From: an uncultured Bacilli bacterium
GTDB lineage: Bacteria; Bacillota_I; Bacilli_A; RF39; UBA660
Assembly: GCA_947626095.1 (NCBI GenBank)
Contig: CANQQV010000002.1
Location: forward strand, 97,092-161,091
Direction of reading: 5' to 3'
Length of the DNA stretch: 64,000 nt
The notes under the pieces are model-generated. The model did not search any database. It saw only the letters and a program-made list of their open reading frames with translations, and was not told where the DNA came from. Positions within the stretch are counted from its first letter, which is position 1; each line of letters begins with the position of its first letter. The position numbers were made by a program, and so were the translations under genes. Positions 28,772-38,413 of the stretch are shown in pieces.

Positions 28772-30511
28772 CTAATCTTCTCCTTTTAAATAATAGAATT
28801 CAATATTTTGAAATGGTAAATTAATAGCAGCTATATGATAATAAGCATTATTCTTTTGTTTTAAGTAATGATAATCACGTAAGGCATTAGTCGTAAAGAA
28901 TAAGTTATTAGGATTATCTTGATCAAGATATTGACTATATTCTTTTATTAAGTTAGTAATATCATAACATAAGTAACCTTCTTTATTAGATTTATTACTT
29001 AATAAAACATCTTTATATATTTGGTGAGACATAATATGACGTTGTTTAGTACGGTTTTCATCACCATATGTTATTAAATCGCCACTTAATAACATGATAT
29101 ATAAGGAATTGTTCTGCGGATATGGACATTCCTCATCTAGTAAATTATCTTTAAGATATATTTTTATTTGACTTTGATTGGTTAGATAAATTATATCACG
29201 TTTGGTTTTAAGAATTTGGGATTCTAATTTATATTCATGACCATCAACGTCTAAGATAAAGCATTCACGATCATAGATGTATTTTAAGTGTTCATCTTTA
29301 CTAATTATTTCTTCTAAAGTTGGTGTACCATCGTTATTTACTTTAGCTGGGTAATATTTTTCACGAAGTTCAGGATGCATAATAGATAAATAGCGATATA
29401 ATGATTCTTCTTGATATTGATCTGGTTCATAGTTTCTTTTTTTATATAGTTCTTGTTGTAGTTTACATGTATATGATTTATTACTGTTGTAAACATTTTT
29501 GACAAATGGACAACCAGTTTTACAGATATATAAGTATGGACATTTACAACATTCTTCATTAAAGCCAAGTCTTTGATGATTATTAAATATTTTAAGATAA
29601 GCATTATTTAGGATGTCTTCAACACTATCTTTATAGATATTACCATAGTAAAAGTCTGGTTGTTTTTGACCTCTTACACAAGAGTATATGTCCCCACTAC
29701 GTTCAAGTAAGAAAAATTTTTCCCCACAGTTATCACAATTAGTACAATACTCAGGGCCAAATTCATTAAACCAAGCTCCATTAAGACCAGCATCTAATTT
29801 AGTATTAGCGAATTCTTTGTGCATACGATTAAAGAATTCTACTTGCTCGTCTTCAGTTAAGGGATGTAATAAATTATTAGAGTTATAAGCAAAGCCGATC
29901 ATAAAATTAAAATCATTCATATCTAAACAAGTATTTTCATCTAAATACTTAATATCTTTGATAATTTCATCGATATATTCATAATGTTCTTTAAAAATAG
30001 TAGCTGAAACCTTTTTCTTATTAGGTATATCTTTTAATAGCTCGATATTCTTAATAATGGTAGCCATAGTTTTTTGATTATTTTTCGTAACTCTAAATTT
30101 ATCATGTAAATGAAATGGTAAATCTAAGCTACCACTAATAGAAACATTAAACTCTTTAATAGTATCTAGATGTTTATCAAGATTATAGAGATTAGTTTTA
30201 ATATGAGGAGATCCTACTTTAAAACCGTTATCACTAATTAATTTAGCATTAGTATTATAGTAATCACTAATGTATTTGATTAAATCATGGAAATCTTCTT
30301 TACTTAAAGTAGTTACTTCACCACCATGTAAAGAGATATTAAAAGGAATTACGTTACTCTCTTTAAACTTTTTTATAGCATAAGCTAAAGTTTCAACAGG
30401 TTTATAAGGGGAATTTTCATCAACAGTATTATCTTCTAAATAGCAATATTTGCATCCCATATTACAGGCCATGGTTGGGACATAGAGTAAATGAATAAAA
30501 CGATTATTCAT
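28772..30511 (-). CDS. Radical SAM/SPASM-domain enzyme with an extra C-terminal domain
   Basis: About 579 residues from the ATG at 30511, which has a consensus GGAGG eight bases upstream; it overlaps the end of the LRR_5 gene by 8 bases. The [4Fe-4S]-SAM motif is CNMGCKYC near residue 14. SPASM auxiliary-cluster cysteines are at about residues 245-345 (YCTNCDNCGEKF, YSCVRGQK, ECCKCPYLYICKTGCP). A C-terminal domain of about 200 residues with no recognised family follows. SPASM enzymes modify peptides or proteins (thioether or C-C links, epimerisation, anSME-type oxidation). The coupled Asn-tailed gene is the obvious substrate candidate, by position only. Confidence 0.88.
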   Translation of the reverse strand: MNNRFIHLLYVPTMACNMGCKYCYLEDNTVDENSPYKPVETLAYAIKKFKESNVIPFNISLHGGEVTTLSKEDFHDLIKYISDYYNTNAKLISDNGFKVGSPHIKTNLYNLDKHLDTIKEFNVSISGSLDLPFHLHDKFRVTKNNQKTMATIIKNIELLKDIPNKKKVSATIFKEHYEYIDEIIKDIKYLDENTCLDMNDFNFMIGFAYNSNNLLHPLTEDEQVEFFNRMHKEFANTKLDAGLNGAWFNEFGPEYCTNCDNCGEKFFLLERSGDIYSCVRGQKQPDFYYGNIYKDSVEDILNNAYLKIFNNHQRLGFNEECCKCPYLYICKTGCPFVKNVYNSNKSYTCKLQQELYKKRNYEPDQYQEESLYRYLSIMHPELREKYYPAKVNNDGTPTLEEIISKDEHLKYIYDRECFILDVDGHEYKLESQILKTKRDIIYLTNQSQIKIYLKDNLLDEECPYPQNNSLYIMLLSGDLITYGDENRTKQRHIMSHQIYKDVLLSNKSNKEGYLCYDITNLIKEYSQYLDQDNPNNLFFTTNALRDYHYLKQKNNAYYHIAAINLPFQNIEFYYLKGED

Positions 30512-32084
30512 AAATATCCTCCGCATAAGTTTGATTACCATTTCTTCTAGTTATAACGGTTGGGCTTTCTTTGAAAGCACGTGAATTAACTGACGTATTA
30601 GCTGGTATTTCAATCGTATATAGTGAACTACATTGTCTAAAGGCGGAACTACCTATATCATTTACAGAATCAGGAATAGTTACGCTACTTAGGGAAGAAC
30701 ATCCATAAAAGGCATGGCCACCTATTCTTGTAACACCTTCGGGAATATCAATACTCTTTAAAGAAGAACAATTTTCAAAAGTATTACCGTTTATTTCGGT
30801 TATCTTTGATGGTAAAGTTATTTTTTGAAGAGAAGTACAGTTAACAAATGTTTCACCATGAATAGAAGTTATATTATCATGTAAAATAATTTCTTCTAAA
30901 GATGAACAGTTTTTAAAAGTTTCACCATTAATTTCTGTAACACCTAAAGGAATGGTTATTTTCTTTAGGGAACTACAATTTTTAAAAGCACTACCACCTA
31001 AATACTTTAGATTTTTGGGGAGATTTATTTTTTCGAGAGTACGATCATTTAAGAAGGCATTACCTCTTATTTCTTCAATAGTATCAGGTAAAACAACTTC
31101 TTTTAAAGTAAGAATATTGGCAAAGACATTACCTCTTATAGATAAGACTTTACGACCGTTATGAGTTTCAGGTATTTCTGCTTTAGTATAATTAGCAAGG
31201 CCGATAGTATAGAATCTTACACCGTAACCATTTTCATAGTTTTCATAAAAGATATGAGGTTCAAAATAAATAATAATTGGCAAAATAAATGATGCAGCGA
31301 TGATAATTGTTTTAGTTAAATATAATTTACTACGGGGAACTTGTTCAGCAACTAAACTAGAAATAACGTCAGACATTTTTTCATCAGGACGGGCTTTAAT
31401 CTGTTTTTTAAGATAGCTAATAAGGTCAATTTTGCGACTAAAGATAATAAAAATAATAATATTTACGATTTCTAATAATAAGGTCCATAATGGTAAATGG
31501 AAGAAAATGAAGGAAAGACAAATAAAATTCAAAATAGCAAATAAAATACTTATAGCATATTTTCGGCGTTTAAGATATGGAATGATAGTTTTTTCGTTAG
31601 CATTATTTTTAGGTAATTCACTTTTAATTTTTTCTTCAAGTATATCATCAAGATCTTTTAAATAGATTGGATCGATTTCAACTTCTTTAATTGGTTCAGC
31701 AATATAAAGAACTGGTTGATTAATAAAAGTATATGTACTTGGATAAGAGACACTATTAGAAATAACAGCTTTAACTTTATTATATACGCGATTATTTCTC
31801 ACATATAAACTTTTAGTATGACCATCAACAGTACACTTAGTATCACTTATAACTATTTCACTAGCAAATCTTTTTTTAGTTTCTGGAATATTCGTAATAA
31901 TGTTGTTATTACTACTAAAAATTGTTTTGAAAATGATAAATATAAATATCATCAATCCAATAGGAAAAATAAAAGTAAATGAAAAAATTAGTTTACCACC
32001 AGACATATCGACAAAAATAGAAAGAATATATATAATAACAACAAAGTATACTATAAAGATAATTAGCTTTTTGGATTTATTCAT
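30504..32084 (-). CDS. Membrane protein with BspA-type (LRR_5) leucine-rich repeats
   Basis: 526 residues. There are two N-terminal membrane helices (about 6-50), a short cytoplasmic or linker region, and further helices around residues 170-215 and 260-280. LRR_5 repeats of about 23 residues then run from about 320 to 510 (FxNCSSLKxIxIPxGVTEIxGxxF pattern, about eight copies). BspA-type repeats are common on surface adhesins and ligand-binding proteins of gut bacteria. As first gene of the five-gene operon it may display or recognise whatever the radical SAM enzyme makes; this is inference. Confidence 0.82.
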   Translation of the reverse strand: MNKSKKLIIFIVYFVVIIYILSIFVDMSGGKLIFSFTFIFPIGLMIFIFIIFKTIFSSNNNIITNIPETKKRFASEIVISDTKCTVDGHTKSLYVRNNRVYNKVKAVISNSVSYPSTYTFINQPVLYIAEPIKEVEIDPIYLKDLDDILEEKIKSELPKNNANEKTIIPYLKRRKYAISILFAILNFICLSFIFFHLPLWTLLLEIVNIIIFIIFSRKIDLISYLKKQIKARPDEKMSDVISSLVAEQVPRSKLYLTKTIIIAASFILPIIIYFEPHIFYENYENGYGVRFYTIGLANYTKAEIPETHNGRKVLSIRGNVFANILTLKEVVLPDTIEEIRGNAFLNDRTLEKINLPKNLKYLGGSAFKNCSSLKKITIPLGVTEINGETFKNCSSLEEIILHDNITSIHGETFVNCTSLQKITLPSKITEINGNTFENCSSLKSIDIPEGVTRIGGHAFYGCSSLSSVTIPDSVNDIGSSAFRQCSSLYTIEIPANTSVNSRAFKESPTVITRRNGNQTYAEDIYE

Positions 32085-32149
32085 ATACTACCACCATTAT
32101 AATTTTAACATATAACAATTAAAAATGTTATAATTTAGTTGGTGATTGT

Positions 32150-32872
32150 ATGGATAATATTGCACGTCTACAAAAGTGTATCGATGAATGTAATAATATT
32201 GTTTTCTTTGGTGGGGCTGGTGTTAGCACAGAATCAGGAATTAAGGATTTTCGTAGTGTAGATGGTTTATATAATGAAAAGTATGATTATCCACCAGAAG
32301 TTATATTAAGTAGATCGTTTTTTAATGAACATCCACATGAGTTTTATAAATTTTATAAAGATAAGTTAAATGCTTTAGATATCGAACCTAATATAACGCA
32401 TTATTTTTTAAAGAAGTTAGAAGATAAAGGAAAGTTAAAAGCAATTGTAACCCAGAATATTGATGGATTACATGAAAAAGCTGGAAGTAAAAATGTTTTG
32501 CTATTACACGGAACAACTTATCAAAATCATTGTATGATGTGTAATAAAGAGTATTCGGCTCATAAGGTCTTTAATAGTAAGGATTTACCTAAATGTAGTT
32601 GTGGTGGTTTAATAAAACCAGATGTTGTTTTATATGAAGAGCCATTAGATGAAGAAGTTATTGATAAGACAATTAAAGCTATAAGTGAATGTGAATTATT
32701 AATTGTAGCTGGAACTTCATTAGCTGTCTACCCTGCGGCTAGTTTTATACATTATTTTAGGGGCAAATACTTAGTAATTATTAATAAAGATGCTACTTCG
32801 TTTGATAATTTAGCAACGTTAGTTATTCATGATAAATTAGGGAATGTTTTTAGCAAATTAAAAGTTGATTAG
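32150..32872 (+). CDS. cobB: Sir2-family NAD-dependent protein deacylase (sirtuin)
   Basis: 240 residues. Motifs: GAGVSTESGIKDFRS (NAD binding, near 22-36), TQNIDGLHEKAG (near 103-114) and the catalytic His in LLHGT (near 122). A zinc site is formed by CMMC and CSC, with the two pairs about 22 residues apart, and GTSLAVYPAASF lies near the end. Sirtuins remove acetyl or longer acyl groups from lysines, consuming NAD+. A -10 TATAAT lies at 32129-32134. Monocistronic and divergent from the LRR_5 operon. Confidence 0.95.
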   Translation: MDNIARLQKCIDECNNIVFFGGAGVSTESGIKDFRSVDGLYNEKYDYPPEVILSRSFFNEHPHEFYKFYKDKLNALDIEPNITHYFLKKLEDKGKLKAIVTQNIDGLHEKAGSKNVLLLHGTTYQNHCMMCNKEYSAHKVFNSKDLPKCSCGGLIKPDVVLYEEPLDEEVIDKTIKAISECELLIVAGTSLAVYPAASFIHYFRGKYLVIINKDATSFDNLATLVIHDKLGNVFSKLKVD

Positions 32873-32889
32873 TAATTAATCAACTTTTA
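32859..32889. terminator. Bidirectional intrinsic terminator
   Basis: Stem AAAAGTTGATTA/TAATCAACTTTT between the convergent sirtuin and VWA genes; it overlaps both stop codons. Confidence 0.8.
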
Positions 32890-33478
32890 GTTTGTCTTTC
32901 CAATCAGTATTAATAGTTTCACATTCATATAGAGTATCAGAGACATATTCAATAGCTTTATATAGATTTCTAGTTCCCTTTTTACTCTTTTCATAGTTAG
33001 CAATATTACTTGATTTTATACCAATAGTTTCTCCTTCAGCATATGAATCAATATTAGCACCAATATATAAGAATTCCCAATTAGAATGCTTAGCAATTAA
33101 TTTTTTTATTTTATCTTTAGTATATTCACATGAGGCGTTTTCTAAACCATCAGTCGTAATAATAAATAATACTTTATTATCTTTAACTTCTTTGGCAATA
33201 GTATTAATTGTTTTACCTATAGCATCATATAAAGCTGTGCAACCTCTAACATAGTATTCTTTGGCGGTTAAATTATGAACATCCTTAATATCTTGACGAT
33301 TAGTTAATAATTCATATTCGTTATCAAATAAAACTGTCGTTATTTTGGTATTATATTTGTTATGACGTTGTTTATCTAAATAACTGTTATAACCTCCTAT
33401 TGTATCTTTTTCACTGCCTTGCATTGATCCACTGCGATCAAGTAAAAAGACAACATCTAAACTTTTTTTCTTTGTCAT
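32876..33478 (-). CDS. von Willebrand factor A domain protein
   Basis: 200 residues, nearly all one VWA domain. The MIDAS motif DRSGSM is near residue 13, with the conserved Thr in the GCTALYDA segment (near 80) and Asp in TTDGLENAS (near 108). VWA domains bind a metal ion and mediate protein-protein contact; small single-domain bacterial ones often pair with MoxR ATPases, kinases or tellurite-resistance proteins. No such partner is adjacent here. There is no signal peptide, so it is cytoplasmic. Confidence 0.88.
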   Translation of the reverse strand: MTKKKSLDVVFLLDRSGSMQGSEKDTIGGYNSYLDKQRHNKYNTKITTVLFDNEYELLTNRQDIKDVHNLTAKEYYVRGCTALYDAIGKTINTIAKEVKDNKVLFIITTDGLENASCEYTKDKIKKLIAKHSNWEFLYIGANIDSYAEGETIGIKSSNIANYEKSKKGTRNLYKAIEYVSDTLYECETINTDWKDKLKVD

Positions 33479-33577
33479 TTTAATTCCTTCTTTCTGCCTA
33501 CATAATAAACGATTTAAACTTTAAGAAGGTCTCTTTTAAAGCGACAAATAAAAAGAATTAAAAACTTAATTTTAATT

Positions 33578-34237
33578 CTATTTTAATTTTTGATTAACAC
33601 TTACAAAATTAGGATTTGAACTATAGGTAACGTCCATAGTTTGGAACAATACACTACCATCATCGGCAACTTCAACATCAAAGGCATTTTTAAAACTAAC
33701 TTCACCATTTGAACTTACGTCACCAATTTGTTCTTGATAAACGCAATCACTACTTTTATCTTTACATAAGTATGTACCACTTATACTATATATTCTAGTA
33801 TTAGTATTTTTTATATAACCAACATAAGTTACTTCAGCTAAATTCCAACTTCTTAAATTATTAAAATCAACAGTTCTAAGAGCAACCATATATGATTTAT
33901 ATACTGATTTAATATTGGCAGCAGTTACTTCATTAGAAGTTACACATTCGGTTGAAGATGGTGTTGAATTATTGGTAGTTTGGTTATTTGAATGTTCATC
34001 TTTTTGATCTTCCTTTTGGTCTTCTTTTTGATCATTTTCTTGATTATTTTTATCATCTGTTGGTTCTTCTTCATTGTCATCTTTTTGGTTACTTACTTCT
34101 TTTTGCGGATCAGTACCACTATTTTGAAATTGAACTTCAGGCTTTTTGACTAAGCTATAGACATTAAAAGCTAAAGAACATACTAAGATAATTGAAATAA
34201 CTACTCCTATAAGATTATTACTTTTATTTTCTTCCAT
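33578..34237 (-). CDS. Single-pass membrane protein with acidic linker and extracytoplasmic domain
   Basis: About 219 residues from ATG 34237. A membrane helix (about 8-28) is followed by a Gln/Glu/Asp/Lys-rich low-complexity linker (about 40-95, with an EDQK repeat) and a C-terminal domain of about 115 residues. That domain contains two cysteines, in YLCKDKSSDCVY, that could form a disulfide. It is probably surface-exposed; the fold may resemble NTF2/conjugal TcpC-like domains, but I do not assign a family. Confidence 0.75.
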   Translation of the reverse strand: MEENKSNNLIGVVISIILVCSLAFNVYSLVKKPEVQFQNSGTDPQKEVSNQKDDNEEEPTDDKNNQENDQKEDQKEDQKDEHSNNQTTNNSTPSSTECVTSNEVTAANIKSVYKSYMVALRTVDFNNLRSWNLAEVTYVGYIKNTNTRIYSISGTYLCKDKSSDCVYQEQIGDVSSNGEVSFKNAFDVEVADDGSVLFQTMDVTYSSNPNFVSVNQKLK

Positions 34238-34358
34238 TTTAATCACTACTTTCATTATTATTTTATACATTACATATTTATCTTGTCAATATGTTAAAAT
34301 ATTGGTTGGCATTTTCTTTCTATTTGATATAATACTATAAATAGTTGGGATGATTATG

Positions 34359-34865
34359 ATGAAAGATAAGTTAAGAGAATACATAAAGGATAATTTAGAA
34401 AATAAAGTTTTTGTTTCGTTTAGTAAGGCCCGTTATAACTTAGAAGATGCTTGTTGTTTGGAAACGGCTAAATTATATGATGAAGAAGAAATAAATATAA
34501 ATACTTATATTCATAACAATAAGGAAGAGAGCGAATTTCAAAAGGTTTTATTTGGATTTATTGATGAACGCCATTTAAAAGATAGTGATGTTTACAATAA
34601 GGTTCATCTAGATCGTCGTTTATTTTCGAAAATAAGAAGTAATGTTAATTATCATCCAAGTAAGGAGACAGTAATTTTATTAGGTTTAGCGCTTGAATTA
34701 AATGAACAAGAGATAGAGAAATTATTATTAAGTGCTTCTTATTCACTACCGAAAAATAATGAATATGATCTTATTATTAGATTTTGTTTTATAGAAGGAA
34801 TTTATAAAATAAGGGAAGTTAATGATTTATTAGATTTATATCAATGTAAGTTATTTGCATATTAA
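34359..34865 (+). CDS. Putative helix-turn-helix regulator
   Basis: About 168 residues. Three in-frame ATGs are clustered at 34350-34361; spacing from TTGGGATG favours the last. The middle (about 80-130: DVYNKVHLDRRLFSKIRSN..YHPSKETVILLGLALELNEQE) reads as an XRE-like four-helix unit, with the LSKIxxN..YxPSKxT pattern seen in small Firmicutes transcription regulators that sit beside VWA or macro-domain genes. The remainder is unfamiliar. It is divergent from the preceding membrane-protein gene, a usual place for a regulator. Confidence 0.65.
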   Translation: MKDKLREYIKDNLENKVFVSFSKARYNLEDACCLETAKLYDEEEININTYIHNNKEESEFQKVLFGFIDERHLKDSDVYNKVHLDRRLFSKIRSNVNYHPSKETVILLGLALELNEQEIEKLLLSASYSLPKNNEYDLIIRFCFIEGIYKIREVNDLLDLYQCKLFAY

Positions 34866-34892
34866 AAGTAGGATTACTCCTACTCTTTTTAA
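34863..34892 (+). terminator. Intrinsic terminator
   Basis: Stem AGTAGGA/TCCTACT with loop TTAC, followed by CTTTTT, directly after the HTH gene and overlapping the end of the convergent gene. Confidence 0.75.
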
Positions 34893-36031
34893 TTTTTTAA
34901 AATTAATTTATGGTTACTATCAATAATACTTAATAGTTGCTCATTATCAATTAAGTTAAATAAGGTATCTAGATGAATAGCACAGTAAAAATTAGTTACA
35001 TCTCCTTTAATAACAAAAGTGCGTAAGACAGGATTATTAAAGTAATTATTAATATCAACAGTATTACCTAAGAAACTCAACCATAAAGATTTTAAGAAAG
35101 TTGGATTATAGATACTATCTTGATGGGTTTTATCAAATAATTCAAATAGCAATTCCATTTCTTCTCTTTTTAAAGCATTAAGTCTTCTTCTTACCCTATT
35201 TAACATTTGGGAATCGGCAAATTCACTACCTACAGCTAAAGCTTCTTGGTATGATAACTGCTCGATTTTGTCTTTTACACGTTGATATTTTCTATTTATA
35301 TCAACTATTTCTTTATTATCAAAAGTTATTTTAGCAACCCCTATTTCATTTGACGGAATTGAAAGCCTTTCAAAAGGGAAATCAATTAAGTTTTGACCAT
35401 AACAAAATAAGGGAAATAAATTAAGATATGAAGCTAGTACTTGAAGTTCTTTATTAGATATTTTATCTAAAGAACCATTTAAATAATTGGTAACAACATA
35501 ATTAATAAAACGACGAAAACGATTGATAGTATTACTTATATATGGTTTAGTAATATCGTCAACACGAGTAGTATATTGAAAGACAAGTTCTCTTTCGCTC
35601 ATTTCATACATTGATAATTGACGGTAGTCATTAAAAGAATATACTTTACATTCATGGGGCGCTTTAGGTGGTGTTTTAGTATTTGCATTATCAGTAAAAA
35701 TTCTTTGTGGAAGGACAATACTTTGTTTTTTATAGGCTTCTAAGCTATTTATTAAGTTAATAAAGAATGATATATCATAAGTATTGTCGTTAGTATGAAG
35801 TTGAGTTCCTTCAATGTAGTAATCTGACCAACGGAAAAGATTACAAACAATTTCATATAAACTTAGATCATATTCTTTTAAAATGTTTTTATTAGCATTT
35901 AAATAAATAAAGATTAGTTCAAAAGTAATGTAGTCATTATTGTCTGGAGTTAAGTTGTGGTTTAGGGCATACGAAAAAGATTTATTGGCTTTAATTAGTT
36001 CACATAAAGTTTTAATCTTTTCCTCTTCCAT
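34889..36031 (-). CDS. Hypothetical protein, 380 aa
   Basis: Mostly alpha-helical, soluble, without recognisable motifs, signal or membrane helices. It ends ten bases after, and reads in the same direction as, the small gene at 36042-36302, so the two are likely co-transcribed. Ribosome-site-like GAGGC lies upstream of the ATG. No family recognised; it resembles the other large helical unknowns of this chromosome only in composition. Confidence 0.65.
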   Translation of the reverse strand: MEEEKIKTLCELIKANKSFSYALNHNLTPDNNDYITFELIFIYLNANKNILKEYDLSLYEIVCNLFRWSDYYIEGTQLHTNDNTYDISFFINLINSLEAYKKQSIVLPQRIFTDNANTKTPPKAPHECKVYSFNDYRQLSMYEMSERELVFQYTTRVDDITKPYISNTINRFRRFINYVVTNYLNGSLDKISNKELQVLASYLNLFPLFCYGQNLIDFPFERLSIPSNEIGVAKITFDNKEIVDINRKYQRVKDKIEQLSYQEALAVGSEFADSQMLNRVRRRLNALKREEMELLFELFDKTHQDSIYNPTFLKSLWLSFLGNTVDINNYFNNPVLRTFVIKGDVTNFYCAIHLDTLFNLIDNEQLLSIIDSNHKLILKN

Positions 36032-36041
36032 TTTTTAGCCT

Positions 36042-36302
36042 CTATTGTAAGTTATATGTTACTTTTAACTTTTCTATTTCATTAATTATTTTTTGTTGTT
36101 CTTTCATAGTTTTAGCTAATTGTAAAGAATTAATCTTATTAATGATATTAGATTTTTCTTCAATATCAAGATTAGATTCTTTTACTTTGTGTTTTAAACT
36201 AGTATAGTCTGGTAATGGTTCTTCTTCAACATCTAAAGCAAAGAAGGAAGCTAAATTATCAGCTAGTTCATAATTATTTTTATTTTTTATTGTTAATCCC
36301 AT
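36042..36302 (-). CDS. Hypothetical small helical protein
   Basis: About 86 residues from ATG 36302 (AGGTG upstream; a GTG three codons earlier is less likely). Charged and fully helical by composition, with a Leu/Ile heptad pattern in the second half that suggests a coiled coil. Leads a two-gene unit with the 380-residue protein. Confidence 0.6.
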   Translation of the reverse strand: MGLTIKNKNNYELADNLASFFALDVEEEPLPDYTSLKHKVKESNLDIEEKSNIINKINSLQLAKTMKEQQKIINEIEKLKVTYNLQ

Positions 36303-36363
36303 ATGTATCACCTGTCCTTATTGTAGCAAATAATTGACAATTTAAAAAGAATAATTATTTTAG

Positions 36364-36394
36364 CAAAAAAAAAATAATCCGGGTTTTGGATTAC
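36364..36394 (-). terminator. Intrinsic terminator
   Basis: Minus-strand stem TAATCC/GGATTA with loop AAAACCC and a run of at least nine Ts, after the YtxH gene. Confidence 0.8.
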
Positions 36395-36834
36395 TTTTTA
36401 GAACTTTTTTTATTATCTTTTGGTTCTTCTAAGCTTTTAACTGTATCTTTTAGAACATCAATAGTTTTAAGTCTTAGATCCTCAACAGCTTTATGAATAG
36501 CTGGTGTTGCTTTTTCTTTAGCTTCTTCAACTAATTCATCCATTTTCTTTTTAATAGCAGCTGCTTTTTCTTTAGCTATTTCTAAAACTTTTTCTTTGTC
36601 TAAATCAGCTAAATCGCTTTTGATTTCATCAATCTTATTTAAGAATGATTCTCTGACTTCTTCTAAATCGATTTCTTTAACTTTTTTAACCATTTCATTA
36701 AATTTTTGTTTTAATTCTTTTCTTGTTTCTTTACCAGATTTTGGGGCGAATAGAATTCCTAATCCAGCTCCAATAGCAGCTCCAGCTAAAAACTTACCTA
36801 AGCCACTTTTTTTCTTTTCACTTTTTTCTTCCAT
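36391..36834 (-). CDS. YtxH-domain membrane-associated protein
   Basis: 147 residues. The N-terminus has the YtxH hallmark, a short Gly/Ala-rich membrane segment ending in a conserved box (KFLAGAAIGAGLGILFAPKSGKETR, residues about 13-37). A long charged coiled coil follows. Family members are general-stress-associated envelope proteins of Firmicutes of unknown mechanism. Together with the next two genes it forms a run (38400 to 36391) of small envelope proteins. Confidence 0.85.
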   Translation of the reverse strand: MEEKSEKKKSGLGKFLAGAAIGAGLGILFAPKSGKETRKELKQKFNEMVKKVKEIDLEEVRESFLNKIDEIKSDLADLDKEKVLEIAKEKAAAIKKKMDELVEEAKEKATPAIHKAVEDLRLKTIDVLKDTVKSLEEPKDNKKSSKK

Positions 36835-36839
36835 ATTAA

Positions 36840-37133
36840 TTATTCCTCCTCTTCATCACTTTTTACATGTCTACGTTTAAAGATATGTCCAATAAGACCA
36901 CTGACTCCCTCAACAACGCGATCAGTAATTGATACTATTTTGTCAGTTGTAAAATCAATTAAATTAAAGAATCCATTTAATGATTGAACTTTGTCATTAA
37001 CATCATCAACAACTTTATCTACTTTATTTAGGGTCTGAATAGATCTTACACCTAATATTATGCCAATTATTAATAAAATTATTAGTAAGATATAAATTAT
37101 AATTGGTAAAATTGTTTGTAAAAAATTAATCAT
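36840..37133 (-). CDS. DUF948-like small membrane protein
   Basis: About 97 residues from ATG 37133 (GGAGG upstream; it overlaps the preceding gene by 8 bases). One N-terminal membrane helix (IIIYILLIILLIIGIILGV) is followed by an amphipathic helix (LNKVDKVVDDVNDKVQSLNGFF) and a basic/acidic tail. That helix pattern is typical of DUF948 proteins, usual neighbours of YtxH genes in Firmicutes. Confidence 0.75.
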   Translation of the reverse strand: MINFLQTILPIIIYILLIILLIIGIILGVRSIQTLNKVDKVVDDVNDKVQSLNGFFNLIDFTTDKIVSITDRVVEGVSGLIGHIFKRRHVKSDEEEE

Positions 37134-38400
37134 TTTCTTCCTCCTTTCCTTCTTCTTCATCTTGTTCATACATTGAATCTATTAAATTAAATAAATCATT
37201 TTCGAGAGTATCACTTTTTTCAAGATGCTCTCTCATTTCATCTTCTTCACTTTTTTCTTCTTCGGTTGTAATTGGTTTTATTGAATTTAATTCTTTTTCA
37301 ATGTCGTCAAGGATTTGTAAAGTATTGGTTTTTTCCATATCGTCTAAAGCTTTTGGCTTTGGCTTTTCTTCTTCTTTAATTGGAAATTTTTCTTCGATAT
37401 TTTCTTTTTCTTCACTTACATCTATAACATTAGTAACTTCGTATTCTTTATCGTCTAATTGTTCTTCAACGCTTGTTTCTGCAACTGGTACTGGTTCAAC
37501 TTTTACTTCTTCAATTGTGGTTTCTTCTTCTGGTTCTATCTCAATTGGTTCTTTTATTTTAACTTCTATTTTCTCAATTTCTTCTTTATGATTTTCTAGA
37601 GTATCAGTTGTAGCTTTTTTCTCTAATAGTTCTAGCCCACCATAAGCTTTTTTTCTAACAGAATCGATATCAACAGCGGGAATACTTTTTTCTTCATCTT
37701 CCTCAACACTATCTACTCTTGGTAGTATTGGTTTAACTATTTTTTCTCTTTTCATGCCATCTTTTTTATCAACTATCTCATCTTTTTTATAGTTACGATC
37801 TAAGATACCATAAACTGGTGAGATAACTGGAGATGGTTTAAATGGCTTACGTCCTGGTGTTGCACTGATTTTATATCTTTCAGGATCGTTTTCTTTTTTG
37901 GCTTGAGGGGCAGAAGTTGATGAAACATTGCTATTAGCTCTGCGAGCTTCCGTATATTGATTATTTTCACTTCTACTCTCTTTATTATATTCTCTATTAC
38001 CATCATTTCTGGTTTTGTTTTCGTTATTATTTATATAAGAATTAAGTCTTTCAAATTCGGCTTCATCAAAGGAAAGAAATGGAGATTTCTTTTCTTCTTT
38101 AGGTAGTTCTTCTCTTACTGGTTCTCTTTCTTCTTCCTCGTATGTTGGAGCAACTTCTTCAGCTCCATCGACTTCACCTAAAACATCGTCATCGAATGAC
38201 ATATCGATATCTCTTTTAACATTATTAAAATGTGAATCATTTGATGTGTTAATTGGATTTGGATCAAATGGAGCTTCAATATGTTCTTCTTCGATAGCTT
38301 TTTGTACTTCTTTTACATCTTCTTTAGTGTAAACTGGCATTTCACTAACTTCATCATCGTCTTCAAATAAAATATTTTTTATTTTACCAAACAATCCCAT
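37126..38400 (-). CDS. Acidic, largely disordered protein with a conserved ISPVYGIL motif
   Basis: 424 residues, strongly acidic and Glu/Lys-rich throughout, with little predicted fold. The N-terminus MGLFGKIKNILFEDDDE looks like an amphipathic membrane-targeting helix. Residues about 188-215 (FKPSPVISPVYGILDRNYKKDEI) form the one dense, probably conserved motif. By its layout (targeting helix, acidic linker, short linear motif) it could be a scaffold for cell division or the envelope; this is inference. First gene of the YtxH/DUF948 run. Confidence 0.72.
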   Translation of the reverse strand: MGLFGKIKNILFEDDDEVSEMPVYTKEDVKEVQKAIEEEHIEAPFDPNPINTSNDSHFNNVKRDIDMSFDDDVLGEVDGAEEVAPTYEEEEREPVREELPKEEKKSPFLSFDEAEFERLNSYINNNENKTRNDGNREYNKESRSENNQYTEARRANSNVSSTSAPQAKKENDPERYKISATPGRKPFKPSPVISPVYGILDRNYKKDEIVDKKDGMKREKIVKPILPRVDSVEEDEEKSIPAVDIDSVRKKAYGGLELLEKKATTDTLENHKEEIEKIEVKIKEPIEIEPEEETTIEEVKVEPVPVAETSVEEQLDDKEYEVTNVIDVSEEKENIEEKFPIKEEEKPKPKALDDMEKTNTLQILDDIEKELNSIKPITTEEEKSEEDEMREHLEKSDTLENDLFNLIDSMYEQDEEEGKEEEND

Positions 38401-38413
38401 TTATAACACCGCC

